From positions 1 through 64,000 of the forward strand of contig CAAEMX010000013.1 in assembly GCA_900757185.1 (NCBI GenBank): DNA of 64,000 nucleotides, read 5' to 3'. Shown one piece after another: positions 26,344 through 34,233 of the stretch. Source of the stretch: an uncultured Collinsella sp. (GTDB taxonomy: Bacteria > Actinomycetota > Coriobacteriia > Coriobacteriales > Coriobacteriaceae). Every line of letters starts with the position of its first letter. The stretch's first letter is position 1. The translations under genes and the position numbers were made by a program. Under the pieces are notes generated by a model that worked only from the letters and a program-made list of their open reading frames with translations, was not told the origin of the DNA and did not search any database.

Positions 26344-27063
26344 ATGAAAGGCTTTATTGCCGAGGATTCATTCTGGGAGCTGTTTCCGCAGGCAGCGGTC
26401 GGTGTTGTGGTCGTGGAGGGCATGAAGCCCACGGCTCAGATTCCTCAAGAGGACGTGGATGCGATTGCGGCGTTGCTCGACCGCGCCAATATCGATGTGG
26501 AGCGTCATCTGACCAGCGACACTATCAGCGAGAACGCACCGGTCAAGGCATGGCGCGAGGCCTATCGTCTGTTCAAGACCAAGAAAGGCGCCCGCTGCTC
26601 GATCGAGAACTTGCTCAAGCGCGTGCTCAAAGGCAAGCCGGTGGGCCACATTACGCCCGCGGTGGACATCTACAACACGGTGTCGCTGACCTACGCGCTG
26701 CCCGTGGGAGGCGAGGATCTGCATGCGATCGAGGGAGACCTTCGCTTGAAGGTGACCGACGGTGGCGATGCGTTCTTGCCTCTTGGCGAGGAAGCGGATG
26801 ACCCGACGCTGCCCGGCGAGCTCGCCTACATCGATGATGCGGGCGCCGTGTGCCGCTGCTGGAACTGGCGCGACGGCGTTCGAACGGCCCTGTCCGACGA
26901 TTCGGCCGACGCGTTCCTGGCGATTGAGTGCGTGGAGCCCGAGCGAATGGAGGACTGCCAGGCCGCCATCGACCGTCTTGCCGATTTGCTCGAGCGCTAT
27001 CTGGGAGCGACGGTTGTCGTTAAGACGCTTGTGACCCGCGACAATCCCTGTGTGGAGCTGTAG
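26344..27063 (+). CDS. B3/B4 tRNA-binding domain protein (PheT-editing-domain homologue)
   Basis: 239-residue stand-alone protein of the B3/B4 domain family, the domain that in phenylalanyl-tRNA synthetase beta subunits carries out editing. Stand-alone members are widespread and their substrate is mostly unknown; trans-editing or amino-acid-related roles are proposed. The pattern ISENAPVKAWREAYR, then LLKRVLKGKPVGHITPAVDIYN, then ALPVGGEDLHAIEGDL fits the family. Start ATG 26344 follows a GAAGGGAG site; an in-frame ATG 15 bases upstream lacks such spacing. Ends before a CACAAAGG hairpin. Confidence 0.82.
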   Translation: MKGFIAEDSFWELFPQAAVGVVVVEGMKPTAQIPQEDVDAIAALLDRANIDVERHLTSDTISENAPVKAWREAYRLFKTKKGARCSIENLLKRVLKGKPVGHITPAVDIYNTVSLTYALPVGGEDLHAIEGDLRLKVTDGGDAFLPLGEEADDPTLPGELAYIDDAGAVCRCWNWRDGVRTALSDDSADAFLAIECVEPERMEDCQAAIDRLADLLERYLGATVVVKTLVTRDNPCVEL

Positions 27064-27088
27064 CGGCGCCTAGAACCTATTGATGCCC

Positions 27089-27127
27089 AAAATCACCACA
27101 AAGGCGCCTGTCCTTTGTGGTGATTTT
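27089..27127. repeat. CACAAAGG-type hairpin repeat
   Basis: Sixteen-base perfect arms (AAAATCACCACAAAGG and complement) with a 7-nt loop CGCCTGT, 26 bases after the B3/B4 gene; ends in TTTTT and so may be a functional terminator on the + strand. Confidence 0.7.
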
Positions 27128-27231
27128 TATGTTGATGGGTCAACAAATGAGGCACGCAGGGCCGGCGGTCGCTGGATACGGCTAAGATGTTTACCCGTTA
27201 GCATTATGCAAGCGAAAGGCGGTCGTCTCCC

Positions 27232-27681
27232 ATGCAGCAGAACGACGAGACACGTTTCGAGGACTTTGTCGGACTGATCAGCGGGCTCTACAAGGAGATC
27301 CAGCGCATTAAGACATCCGAGGGCGCAAGGCTGGGCCTCAAGGGCTCCGACGTTATGTGCCTGTACTATCTTGAGCGCAGCAAGGACGGCCTGACTGGTG
27401 CTGACCTGGCTCGCATGGCAGGCGTGACCCGTGCCGCCGTTTCGCGCACGCTCGCGCATCTGGAGGAGGGCGGTTACGTTGAGGTCGATGATTCGGGCGA
27501 TGCCGCCGTTAAGTATCGTGCTCCGGTGCGCCTGACCGCTCTAGGCGGCGAGAGCATGAGCGAGGCGGACCGCATCATTCGCGAGGTGCTCGATACCACC
27601 GGTAAGGCTATGGGTGTGGAGCAGCGCGAGCAGATGTATGCGTCGCTGCGCACGATTCTCAACACCTTGCGCGAGATCTAG
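27232..27681 (+). CDS. MarR-family transcriptional regulator
   Basis: 149-residue winged-helix repressor of the MarR type. Helix-turn-helix region GLTGADLARMAGVTRAAVSR spans about residues 62-81, followed by the wing YVEVDDSGDAAVKYRAPVRLT and a dimerisation helix. The ligand and targets are unknown. It precedes degV by about 120 bp in the same direction; shared transcription is possible. The gap upstream (27128-27231) may hold its promoter and operator, but no clear palindrome was found there. Confidence 0.88.
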   Translation: MQQNDETRFEDFVGLISGLYKEIQRIKTSEGARLGLKGSDVMCLYYLERSKDGLTGADLARMAGVTRAAVSRTLAHLEEGGYVEVDDSGDAAVKYRAPVRLTALGGESMSEADRIIREVLDTTGKAMGVEQREQMYASLRTILNTLREI

Positions 27682-27800
27682 AGCCGCGCTGGAGCTAGCT
27701 TTCAGCCAAGAACTGCATCGTCCCGTTTGAGCGCGTACGCCGTGCCGGGACATTGCTGTCAAAATTCCCTGCGCGAGACCTGCGCAAGAAAGGATTCGCT

Positions 27801-28655
27801 ATGTCCGTCCGCATTATTACCGATTCCGCCAGCGATATGTCGCCGGCGGAGCACCCCGCTCTGCGTGTTCTGCCGCTGTCCGTCACCTTTGGCACCGATG
27901 TGTATATGGATGGCGTCGACATCGATCACCAGCGCTTTTACGAGATGCTTGTGGAGCGCGACGAGCTGCCCAAGACCGGCCAGGTCAACCCGTACGCGTT
28001 TTCGCAGGCGATTGCCGAAGCACGTGAGGCCGGCGACGAGGCTGTGATTATTACCGTGGGCGCTAAGCTATCAGGCACCAATCAGAGTGCCCGTACCGCA
28101 CTTGCCGAGGCGCCAGGTGGCGACGTGTTCGTGGTAGACAGCAACAACGTCACCCTGGGCGAGCGCGTCCTGGTCGAGTATGCGCTGCGCTTGGTGGACG
28201 AGGGCCGCAGTGCATCTCAGATCGCGGCGGCTGTCGAGGCCGTGCGCGACCGTGTGGTGGTTATCGGCCTGCTCGAGACGCTGGAGTACCTGGTGCGCGG
28301 CGGTCGTCTGTCTGCTGCGGCCGGCGCCGTGGGCACGCTGCTCAACGTGAAGCCCGTGGTGGCTGTCGAGGACGGTCTGATCGTGCAGCTGGGCAAGGCG
28401 CGCGGTTCCAAGAACGGCCGCAACCTGCTGAACCAAAAGGTCGAAAAGGCGGGCGGCATCGACTTTTCCATGCCGCTGGCGCTCGGCTATACGGGTCTTT
28501 CGGATGCGGTGCTCAAGAAGTATATCGAGGACAGCGCGGCACTGTGGGCTGGTCACACCGAGGGCGAACTGCCCGTTCACACCATCGGCGCCACCATCGG
28601 AACCCACGTTGGCCCCGGCGCCGTGGCAGTAGCCTTCTTCCAGCCCGCCAACTAA
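27801..28655 (+). CDS. DegV family fatty-acid-binding protein
   Basis: 284-residue DegV-fold protein. DegV/FakB proteins bind a fatty acid and present it to the kinase FakA for phosphorylation. Family features: start RIITDSASDM (residues 4-13), PLSVTFGTDVYMDGVD, TVGAKLSGTNQSA in the middle and RVVVIGLLETLEYLVRGGRLS. ATG 27801 is preceded by AGAAAGGA. No fakA is in the window. Whether it serves host-derived fatty acids is unknown. Confidence 0.9.
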   Translation: MSVRIITDSASDMSPAEHPALRVLPLSVTFGTDVYMDGVDIDHQRFYEMLVERDELPKTGQVNPYAFSQAIAEAREAGDEAVIITVGAKLSGTNQSARTALAEAPGGDVFVVDSNNVTLGERVLVEYALRLVDEGRSASQIAAAVEAVRDRVVVIGLLETLEYLVRGGRLSAAAGAVGTLLNVKPVVAVEDGLIVQLGKARGSKNGRNLLNQKVEKAGGIDFSMPLALGYTGLSDAVLKKYIEDSAALWAGHTEGELPVHTIGATIGTHVGPGAVAVAFFQPAN

Positions 28656-28664
28656 CCGACCTGC

Positions 28665-28709
28665 CATAAACCATCACAAAGGTGCCTGTCCCCTTTGTGA
28701 TGGTTTATG
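28665..28709. repeat. CACAAAGG-type hairpin repeat
   Basis: Eighteen-base perfect arms (CATAAACCATCACAAAGG and complement) with loop TGCCTGTCC, ten bases after degV. Third member of the 26-29 kb series. Confidence 0.7.
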
Positions 28710-28735
28710 CTTTTCCGGGTGGAAGGGAGCGAGCA

Positions 28736-29056
28736 ATGGCGTCTGAGGGCTTTTTTGATCGGGTGTACGGGGTGGTCGAGCAGATCCCCGAGGGGATGGT
28801 CGCCACGTATGGTCAGGTGGCACTGCTTGCCGGTCGTCCACGAAGTGCGCGGTACGTGGGGTATGCCCTTCATAGTAATCCGCGCCCTGGCCAAATTCCC
28901 TGTCATCGCGTGGTGTTTGCCGACGGCCGTATCTGTGAGGGCTTTGCCTTTGGCGGCCCCGATGCTCAGCGCGAGCTCTTAATGGGGGAGGGCGTGACGT
29001 TTGCCGATCCCATGCATGTTGATCTGGCCGCCTGTCGTTGGCCTGCTGGACTCTAA
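28736..29056 (+). CDS. MGMT-family DNA alkyltransferase-like protein
   Basis: 106-residue protein consisting only of the DNA-binding/active-site domain of O6-alkylguanine alkyltransferases. It keeps the alkyl-acceptor cysteine in PCHRVV (near residues 59-64) and the preceding GYALHSNP region; alkyltransferase-like ATL proteins have Trp instead of Cys here, so it may be catalytically active, though it lacks the N-terminal domain of Ogt/Ada. ATG 28736 follows a GAAGGGAG site. Role: repair or recognition of alkylated bases. It sits between two CACAAAGG hairpins. Confidence 0.85.
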   Translation: MASEGFFDRVYGVVEQIPEGMVATYGQVALLAGRPRSARYVGYALHSNPRPGQIPCHRVVFADGRICEGFAFGGPDAQRELLMGEGVTFADPMHVDLAACRWPAGL

Positions 29057-29072
29057 CAGCTCTGCCGTGGTC

Positions 29073-29113
29073 AAAGCCACCACAAAGGTGCCTGTCCCCT
29101 TTGTGGTGGCTTT
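29073..29113. repeat. CACAAAGG-type hairpin repeat
   Basis: Sixteen-base perfect arms (AAAGCCACCACAAAGG and complement) with loop TGCCTGTCC, 16 bases after the MGMT-family gene. Confidence 0.7.
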
Positions 29114-29204
29114 CCGTTGCAGGTTTACCTGGGCTAACTTATGGAGAAGGTGTGTTGGGGTAGTTTGACGCTAGAAAGTAAGCCACGGTGAACTATATTG
29201 GTTT

Positions 29205-29345
29205 CAGCAACGGAGCAGGCAATAGGCGATGAAAAAGCCTGCCCTGTTGAGTTTGATTCGCATCCCTCCCCTCTGTGCGATTCAACGGTGTACTTCGGGA
29301 ACAGGCCCGCTGGCAGCTAACTGCCGGCGGGCCTGTTCCTGTTTG
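29205..29345 (+). ncRNA. Candidate small RNA with C-rich hairpin loop and strong terminator
   Basis: A gene-free stretch with three consecutive predicted hairpins: GCAGGC ... GCCTGC (29216-29242), a 10-bp stem with one mismatch closing a C-rich loop (TCCCTCCCCTCTG, about 29262-29275), and a strong GC stem GAACAGGCCCGC / GCGGGCCTGTTC (29299-29310 / 29327-29338) followed by CTGTTTGT. A TTGACG -35-like box is at 29165-29170, with TATATT at 29194-29199 (spacing longer than ideal). The C-rich loop recalls actinobacterial 6C RNAs, but only one such loop is present. Could also be only a terminator. Confidence 0.35.
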
Positions 29346-29386
29346 TCGGGAGAGTGTGATGGATGGAGCTGAAGCGGTCCGGCTCC

Positions 29387-29414
29387 AAAAAAGGCGGACG
29401 CCGTAGCGCCCGCC
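29387..29414 (-). terminator. Terminator of trpS
   Basis: On the minus strand, GGCGGGCG ... CGTCCGCC hairpin followed by a run of T (the AAAAAA at 29387-29392 on the + strand), about 35 bases after the trpS stop. Confidence 0.75.
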
Positions 29415-29449
29415 CTAAAGCAATCGAAAGCTCAAGCCAGCAAATCGGT

Positions 29450-30499
29450 CTAGTACACCATGCCCATGGCGTCCTGAACCTCGGCCAGGGTCTGCTCGGC
29501 GATCTCATTGGCGCGACGGTTGCCCTCATGCAGGACGTCCTTCACATAGTCCAGATCGTTCTCGTAGCGCTGGCGACGCTCGCGGATAGGTGCGAAGTAC
29601 TCGTTGACGGCCTCGGTCACGTACTTCTTGAGCTGGCCGGAGCCGCCCATGCCAATCTCCTCGGCAATCTCGACTTCGGAACGGCCGGTGCAGATGGCGG
29701 CTGTTGAAAGCAGGCCAGACACGCCGGGGCGGTTCTCGGGATCGAACGTGATCATGCGCTCGGAGTCGGTCTGGCTCTTCTTGATGCGTTTGGCCGTTTC
29801 CTCGGCGGTCATCGAGATGTTGATGGCGTTGCCGTAGCTCTTGCTCATCTTGCGACCGTCCAGGCCCGGCAGCAGCGGGGTCTCGGACAGCAGCGCGTCG
29901 ACCTCGGGGAACACCTTGCCGTAGCGGTTGTTAAAGCGGCGGGCGATGGTGCGGGTGAGCTCGATGTGCGGCAGCTGGTCGCGGCCGACGGGCACGACGT
30001 TGCCCTTGCAGAACAGGATGTCGCAGGCCTGATGCACCGGGTAGGTGAGCAGAAGGCCGGTGAGCTCGTGGCCCGAGGCCTCCATCTCGGCCTTGACGGT
30101 GGGGTTGCGCGCCAGCTCGGCCTCGGAGACCAGCGACAGGAACGGCAGCATGAGCTGGTTGGCGGCGGGCACGGCGGAGTGCGCGTAGATCATGGTCTTG
30201 TCGGGATCGATTCCGCAGGCAAGGTAGTCCATGACCATGTTGTACACGTTGTCCTGGATGTGCTCGGTCGTGTCGCGGTCAGTGATGACCTGGTAGTCGG
30301 CGATGAGCACGTTGGTCTTGGCGCCCATGTTCTGCAGCTCAACACGGCCCTTGAGGGTACCGAAGTAGTGGCCCAGGTGCAGACGGCCGGTGGGGCGGTC
30401 GCCGGTGAGCATGGTGAACTTCTCGGGCGTTTTGGTCAGGCCCTCGCGAATGGCGTTGCTCTTTTGCAGCGCGACTTCGTAGCTGTTCTCGTTTGGCAT
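29450..30499 (-). CDS. trpS: Tryptophanyl-tRNA synthetase
   Basis: 349-residue class I synthetase that charges tRNA-Trp. Signature motifs: TGDRPTGRLHLGHY (HIGH-type motif, near residues 32-45) and GRKMSKSYGNAI (KMSKS, near residue 217). Start ATG 30499, with an AGGAGCAAT site upstream on the minus strand; a longer open frame upstream is Ser/Arg-rich and looks non-coding. No T-box-like leader was noticed. Followed by its own terminator. Confidence 0.95.
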   Translation of the reverse strand: MPNENSYEVALQKSNAIREGLTKTPEKFTMLTGDRPTGRLHLGHYFGTLKGRVELQNMGAKTNVLIADYQVITDRDTTEHIQDNVYNMVMDYLACGIDPDKTMIYAHSAVPAANQLMLPFLSLVSEAELARNPTVKAEMEASGHELTGLLLTYPVHQACDILFCKGNVVPVGRDQLPHIELTRTIARRFNNRYGKVFPEVDALLSETPLLPGLDGRKMSKSYGNAINISMTAEETAKRIKKSQTDSERMITFDPENRPGVSGLLSTAAICTGRSEVEIAEEIGMGGSGQLKKYVTEAVNEYFAPIRERRQRYENDLDYVKDVLHEGNRRANEIAEQTLAEVQDAMGMVY

Positions 30500-30668
30500 G
30501 ATTGCTCCTAACGTATGTTCATGGGTCAAGATGATAACGCGTTTATTGGAGGGGCGGTGCGTAAGTAGGCGAGGGCGGGAGAGGGACGCGCGTGGTGCGG
30601 CTTGTGCGATGGGCGCGGCGCGGCCGCGCTTGGCCAACGGTGCCTTGGCACATCCTCGGCAGCTTGCC

Positions 30669-31868
30669 CTAGAGCTTGTGGTGGCGCTCTTCTTTGCGCT
30701 CCTCGGCTGCCTGCTCCTCCTGCTTAAAGGCGGGGTCGTCGGGGGTGACGAGCTCGTCCTCGTGCGTGCGCTTGTTGTAATGGTGGCGTAGCACGGGTTC
30801 AAACAGGTGCAGGTGCTTGGCGAAGGCCGCCGAGCCAATGGCGAGCACGGTAAAGATGAGCACACGCATGGGCACTTCGACCTGGTTAATCGCGGCGGCG
30901 CCGGCCGAAAGCATGATGCACCAGGCATAGATGAGCAGCACGGCCTGTTTTTGGTTGTAGCCTTCTTGGATTAGGCGGTGGTGGATGTGGCCCTTGTCGG
31001 CCTGCCCAATGCTAATGTGGGCGCGCCTGCGGCGCACGATGGCGCTAAACGTGTCGATGATGGGCACGCCGGCAACGATGAGCGGGATGATAAGCGAGGT
31101 GAGCGCGGCGGTGCGGCTCACGTTGAGCAGCGAGATGGAGCCCAGTGCAAAGCCCAGAAGCAGCGACCCCGAGTCGCCCAAGAAGATGCTTGCGGGGTTG
31201 AAGTTGTAGCGCAAAAAGGCCAGGCAGGCGCCAAAGAGCGCAATGGAGAGCGCGGCGGCGTCGATGCGGCCCGAGAGAACGGCCATCGAAAACATGGTGA
31301 ACGAGGCGATGCCGCAGATGCCCGTGGCCAAGCCGTCGAGGCCGTCGATGAGGTTAATGATGTTGGTGAATGCCACCAGATAGATTACGGTGATGGGGTA
31401 GGCGAGCCACCCGAGCATGATTTCGCCGGGGGCAAACGGGTTGACGATGACGCCGATCCGCAGGCCGCCGATACAGGCGATGAGCGCGGCGAGGACCTGC
31501 CCGGCCAGCTTTTGCTTGGGCTTGAGTTGGAAGACGTCATCGATAGCGCCGGTCGCAAAGATGACGGTAAAGGAGAGCGCCAGCATGGGATAGCTAATGT
31601 GAAGGCGCGGGTGCGGCACCAGGACGGGTGGCCAGCCTAGGTGCCAGGTGCCTAGGATTTGCACAATGCAGGCAACGACCAGGCCCAAAAACACCGCCGT
31701 TCCGCCCAAACGCGGGATGGGCTTTGTGTTGATGCGGCGCTTAGAAGGATAGTCGACGGCATCGAGCTTAATTGCCAAGCGCTTGACCAGGGGCACCGCG
31801 AGGAAGGTCGTGATAAAGGCCGCCGCTGCCACGCATAGGTACGGTATGTAGCTCGGGGATGAAGCCAT
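30669..31868 (-). CDS. UDP-GlcNAc:undecaprenyl-phosphate GlcNAc-1-P transferase (WecA/TagO-like)
   Basis: 399-residue inner-membrane enzyme of the MraY/WecA family, which starts synthesis of undecaprenyl-linked cell-surface glycans. About 10-11 membrane segments. Active-site Asp pair in GAIDDVFQLKPKQKL, a central NLIDGLDGLATG motif, FLGDSGSLLLGF, and the GHIHHRL His-motif typical of WecA/TagO rather than MraY. A charged cytoplasmic tail of about 50 residues ends the protein. ATG 31868 is preferred over an upstream in-frame ATG because the first membrane helix starts right after it. Confidence 0.88.
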   Translation of the reverse strand: MASSPSYIPYLCVAAAAFITTFLAVPLVKRLAIKLDAVDYPSKRRINTKPIPRLGGTAVFLGLVVACIVQILGTWHLGWPPVLVPHPRLHISYPMLALSFTVIFATGAIDDVFQLKPKQKLAGQVLAALIACIGGLRIGVIVNPFAPGEIMLGWLAYPITVIYLVAFTNIINLIDGLDGLATGICGIASFTMFSMAVLSGRIDAAALSIALFGACLAFLRYNFNPASIFLGDSGSLLLGFALGSISLLNVSRTAALTSLIIPLIVAGVPIIDTFSAIVRRRRAHISIGQADKGHIHHRLIQEGYNQKQAVLLIYAWCIMLSAGAAAINQVEVPMRVLIFTVLAIGSAAFAKHLHLFEPVLRHHYNKRTHEDELVTPDDPAFKQEEQAAEERKEERHHKL

Positions 31869-32081
31869 TAATCTAAAAACCGCCAAGCGTCGAAGGAAAA
31901 GGTCAGAAGAACGCCATGCGCAAAGGGCATAGCCGAACCATAATACTCGACCAAGGGGGGTGCATGTAATTGCACGCAGCGATAATCACGCGCTTACCAG
32001 ATATTGGGATGTTGTCGATGGCTTGTCGGGATGCCGACGGGGATCCATATGAACCGTGATGGTGATTTTCGGCAAAAGAAA

Positions 32082-32242
32082 ACCACCCCCCACGTTACGA
32101 AAATGAACCCACCTAAAACAGGTGGGTGCCCTCATCGACTGTTCCAGCGTCCTTAACAACGAAGGATACCTGTACTAGGTACGACTGTGTGGGCTCCCTA
32201 AATAAACGCGACGGTTCACCCAGTTGCTCCGCGGGGGGCGGA
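32082..32242 (-). ncRNA. ssrS: Probable 6S RNA
   Basis: Within the 526-bp gap between the divergent wecA-like and pflX-like genes, the minus strand from 32242 to 32082 forms the 6S-RNA layout: a closing stem of 12 pairs between CCGCCCCCCGCG (complement of 32230-32241) and CGTGGGGGGTGG (32083-32094, with G-U pairs), a long open middle, and a small CCCACCT ... AGGTGGG hairpin (32107-32126) on the 3' side of the central bubble, then a TTTTCTTTT-like tail. Length about 160 nt. 6S RNA mimics an open promoter and binds RNA polymerase. A TATGAT -10-like box lies a few bases before the 5' end. A covariance-model search would confirm. Confidence 0.7.
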
Positions 32243-32394
32243 ATATCTACATCATAAAGCGGCACTTTATCGATTCCAGTCTTGACATTACAAAAATCGT
32301 GTCGGACGATTACGGCGCCTTGGGGCTCGAGCCGTCTACGCGGCCTGGCCCTTTACGTTTGAGCTGCTGAATCGTTGTTTTGGAGCATGTTTTT

Positions 32395-33333
32395 ATGCCG
32401 ACGTCGTTGACCGAACTTTTTTCGCCCGCCTGCCATTTGTGTCCCCGCCGTTGCGGTGCGGCGCGCGATGAGGGCGTGCGCGGCGTATGCGGTGCTAACG
32501 ACACGCTCAGGGTGGCCCGCGCGGCGCTTCATATGTGGGAGGAGCCGCCTATCTCGGGCGAGGCCGGTTCGGGCACGATCTTCTTTAGCGGCTGCTCGCT
32601 TAAATGTATCTACTGCCAGAACCACGAGATCTCGACCGGCAATTTTGGCCTTGAGATTTCGCCTGAGCGTCTGGTCGAGATTATGCTGGAACTGCAGGAC
32701 CAGGGAGCCAACAACATCAACCTGGTGACTGCGACGCATTATGCTCACCTGCTGCCGGCCGCGATTGCCGCAGCGAGGGAGCGCGGGCTGGACATCCCGA
32801 TCGTTTACAACACGAGCGGCTATGAGCGGGCGAGTGCCGTAGCTGCCCTGGGTGACCTGGTCGATGTGTGGCTCACCGACTTTAAATATGCCGATGCCGG
32901 GCTTGCGCAGTCGCTTTCTCATATTAAGGATTACCCGCGCGTGGCCGTGTCGGGCCTGGCACAGATGGCGTGCGAGATCGAGCGCCGCGGGGGAGAGCTG
33001 GTGGACGAGGACGGGCTCATGAAGCGCGGTATCATCGTGCGCCACCTGGTGCTGCCGGGGCATGCGGACGATTCGTGCCGCGTGCTGGACCTGGTGTGGC
33101 AGACGGTGGGCGACGTGCCGATTTCGGTTATGAACCAGTACACGCCCAATGCACTCATGCGCGAGCAGGGCGGCGAGTTGGCCCGTGCCGTAACGCGCGA
33201 GGAGTACGAGCAGGTGCTCGACCATGCCGACGACCTGGGCTTTACGACGATGTTTTGGCAAGAGGGCGGCGCGGTAGACGAGAGCTTTACCCCGGCGTTT
33301 GACACCACCGGTGTTCTTACCAGCGCAAAGTAG
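32395..33333 (+). CDS. PflX-like radical SAM protein (pyruvate formate-lyase-activating-enzyme homologue)
   Basis: 312-residue radical SAM protein. The 4Fe-4S site is CSLKCIYC (CxxxCxxC, near residues 66-73), preceded by a second Cys cluster CHLCPRRC (residues 14-21) typical of the COG1313/PflX group, of unknown substrate. Such proteins probably activate a glycyl-radical enzyme or modify a protein. Start ATG 32395 is nine bases after a GGAGC site; a TTG at 32380 is in frame but overlaps that site. A pair of inverted GTAG-type repeats follows. Confidence 0.85.
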   Translation: MPTSLTELFSPACHLCPRRCGAARDEGVRGVCGANDTLRVARAALHMWEEPPISGEAGSGTIFFSGCSLKCIYCQNHEISTGNFGLEISPERLVEIMLELQDQGANNINLVTATHYAHLLPAAIAAARERGLDIPIVYNTSGYERASAVAALGDLVDVWLTDFKYADAGLAQSLSHIKDYPRVAVSGLAQMACEIERRGGELVDEDGLMKRGIIVRHLVLPGHADDSCRVLDLVWQTVGDVPISVMNQYTPNALMREQGGELARAVTREEYEQVLDHADDLGFTTMFWQEGGAVDESFTPAFDTTGVLTSAK

Positions 33334-33340
33334 CTCTGCT

Positions 33341-33448
33341 GAGTAGTCTTTTTGGGACGGGGCTTTTTTAGCCCCAGCAGAGAGCGCACACGTTTTGGCC
33401 GATTAACGGCAGGGGCAGCTAAAAAGCCCCGTCCCAAAAAGACTACTC
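33341..33448. repeat. Inverted pair of GGGACGGGGC repeats
   Basis: Two near-perfect 28-base copies in opposite orientation, 33341-33369 and 33420-33448 (GAGTAGTCTTTTTGGGACGG in the first), separated by about 50 bases. A third, diverged piece is at 33476-33505. They belong to the class seen at 16709, 17731 and 20480. As RNA this would form a large hairpin after the pflX-like gene and could end transcription from both sides. Confidence 0.65.
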
Positions 33449-33560
33449 TCGGCAGGGGTCGAGCCGGCATCTGAAAGTAGCTAAAATAGCGCCGCCCCAA
33501 ATAGACTGGTTATTGGGCGTTGACAGTTGGCGAGCCGTAGGTAAAATATCGACTTGTCCT

Positions 33561-33633
33561 GGGGACGTAGCTCAGTTGGGAGAGCGCTGCCGTCGCATGG
33601 CAGAGGCCGAGGGTTCGACTCCCTTCGTCTCCA
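33561..33633 (+). tRNA. tRNA-Ala (anticodon CGC)
   Basis: 73-nt cloverleaf: acceptor GGGGACG / CGTCTCC with discriminator A, D-arm GTAGCTCAGTTGGGAGAGC, anticodon stem CTGCC/GGCAG with loop GTCGCAT (anticodon CGC, reading GCG), T-arm GAGGGTTCGACTCCC. CCA is not encoded. A terminator follows at 33648. Confidence 0.95.
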
Positions 33634-33647
33634 CCCTTGGATTTGAT

Positions 33648-33677
33648 AAGCCGCTGACATTGTGTCGGCGGCTTTTT
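33648..33677 (+). terminator. Terminator after tRNA-Ala
   Basis: AAGCCGCTGACA ... TGTCGGCGGCTT hairpin followed by six T residues. It lies only 20 bases before the next start codon, so that gene either relies on readthrough or has a very short leader. Confidence 0.8.
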
Positions 33678-33696
33678 TAAAAGAAAGGGCTGTACC

Positions 33697-34149
33697 ATGG
33701 CCGAGCTTGAGTCCCAACCATTGTCCGACGAGGAGCGCGCTGAGTTGGAAGAGCTCCGCGCTGAGAAGGCACGCCGCGAGGCTCGGGAAGAGGCCCGTCG
33801 CGAGCGTGAGGAGCTGGCTGCCCTGCGTGCCGAGCGTGCGAAGGCCGAGGAGGTCGCCGCGAACGCCGCACCCGCACCGGCGCCCGCGCCCAAGCCCGCT
33901 GCCGCGAAGCCTGCACCTGCCGCGCCCAAACCTCAGCCTAAAAAGGCCGCTCGTTCCAAGTCCGTCGAGCCCAAGCCGAGCCGTGACGAGATGACCTTTG
34001 CCCAGCGCATGGTTACCTCCAAGGAGCCTACGGGCGAGAACGAGATCCCTGGCATGGCGCCGGCTCAAAAAATCATCATTGTCCTTGCCCTCATCGCGTT
34101 TGTCATCTTTATGGGCTACACGATCCTGACCAGCATGGGCCTGCTCTAA
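33697..34149 (+). CDS. Small coiled-coil protein with C-terminal membrane anchor
   Basis: 150 residues, function unknown. Residues about 10-50 are a Glu/Arg/Ala-rich coiled coil, about 55-95 an Ala/Pro/Lys linker (APAPAPKPAAAKP), and about 125-145 one hydrophobic helix (IIIVLALIAFVIFMGYTIL) near the C-terminus. The layout is that of a tail-anchored protein facing the cytoplasm. The ribosome site GAAAGGG precedes ATG 33697. It lies between tRNA-Ala and pncB; no functional link is evident. Confidence 0.75.
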   Translation: MAELESQPLSDEERAELEELRAEKARREAREEARREREELAALRAERAKAEEVAANAAPAPAPAPKPAAAKPAPAAPKPQPKKAARSKSVEPKPSRDEMTFAQRMVTSKEPTGENEIPGMAPAQKIIIVLALIAFVIFMGYTILTSMGLL

Positions 34150-34233
34150 CCGATTTACATCGGGCGTCATGTCCGAACACTCTGCCCTTGTCCAACCCTC
34201 AACCTCTGCACAACGCATCCGAAAGGTCGCCCC

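Noticed and set aside
29205..29345. SRP RNA, tmRNA or T-box at 29.2 kb
   Set aside because: Lacks the conserved SRP tetraloop region, a tmRNA tag and T-arm, and the T-box sequence; the gene on the minus strand ends there, so a leader makes no sense.
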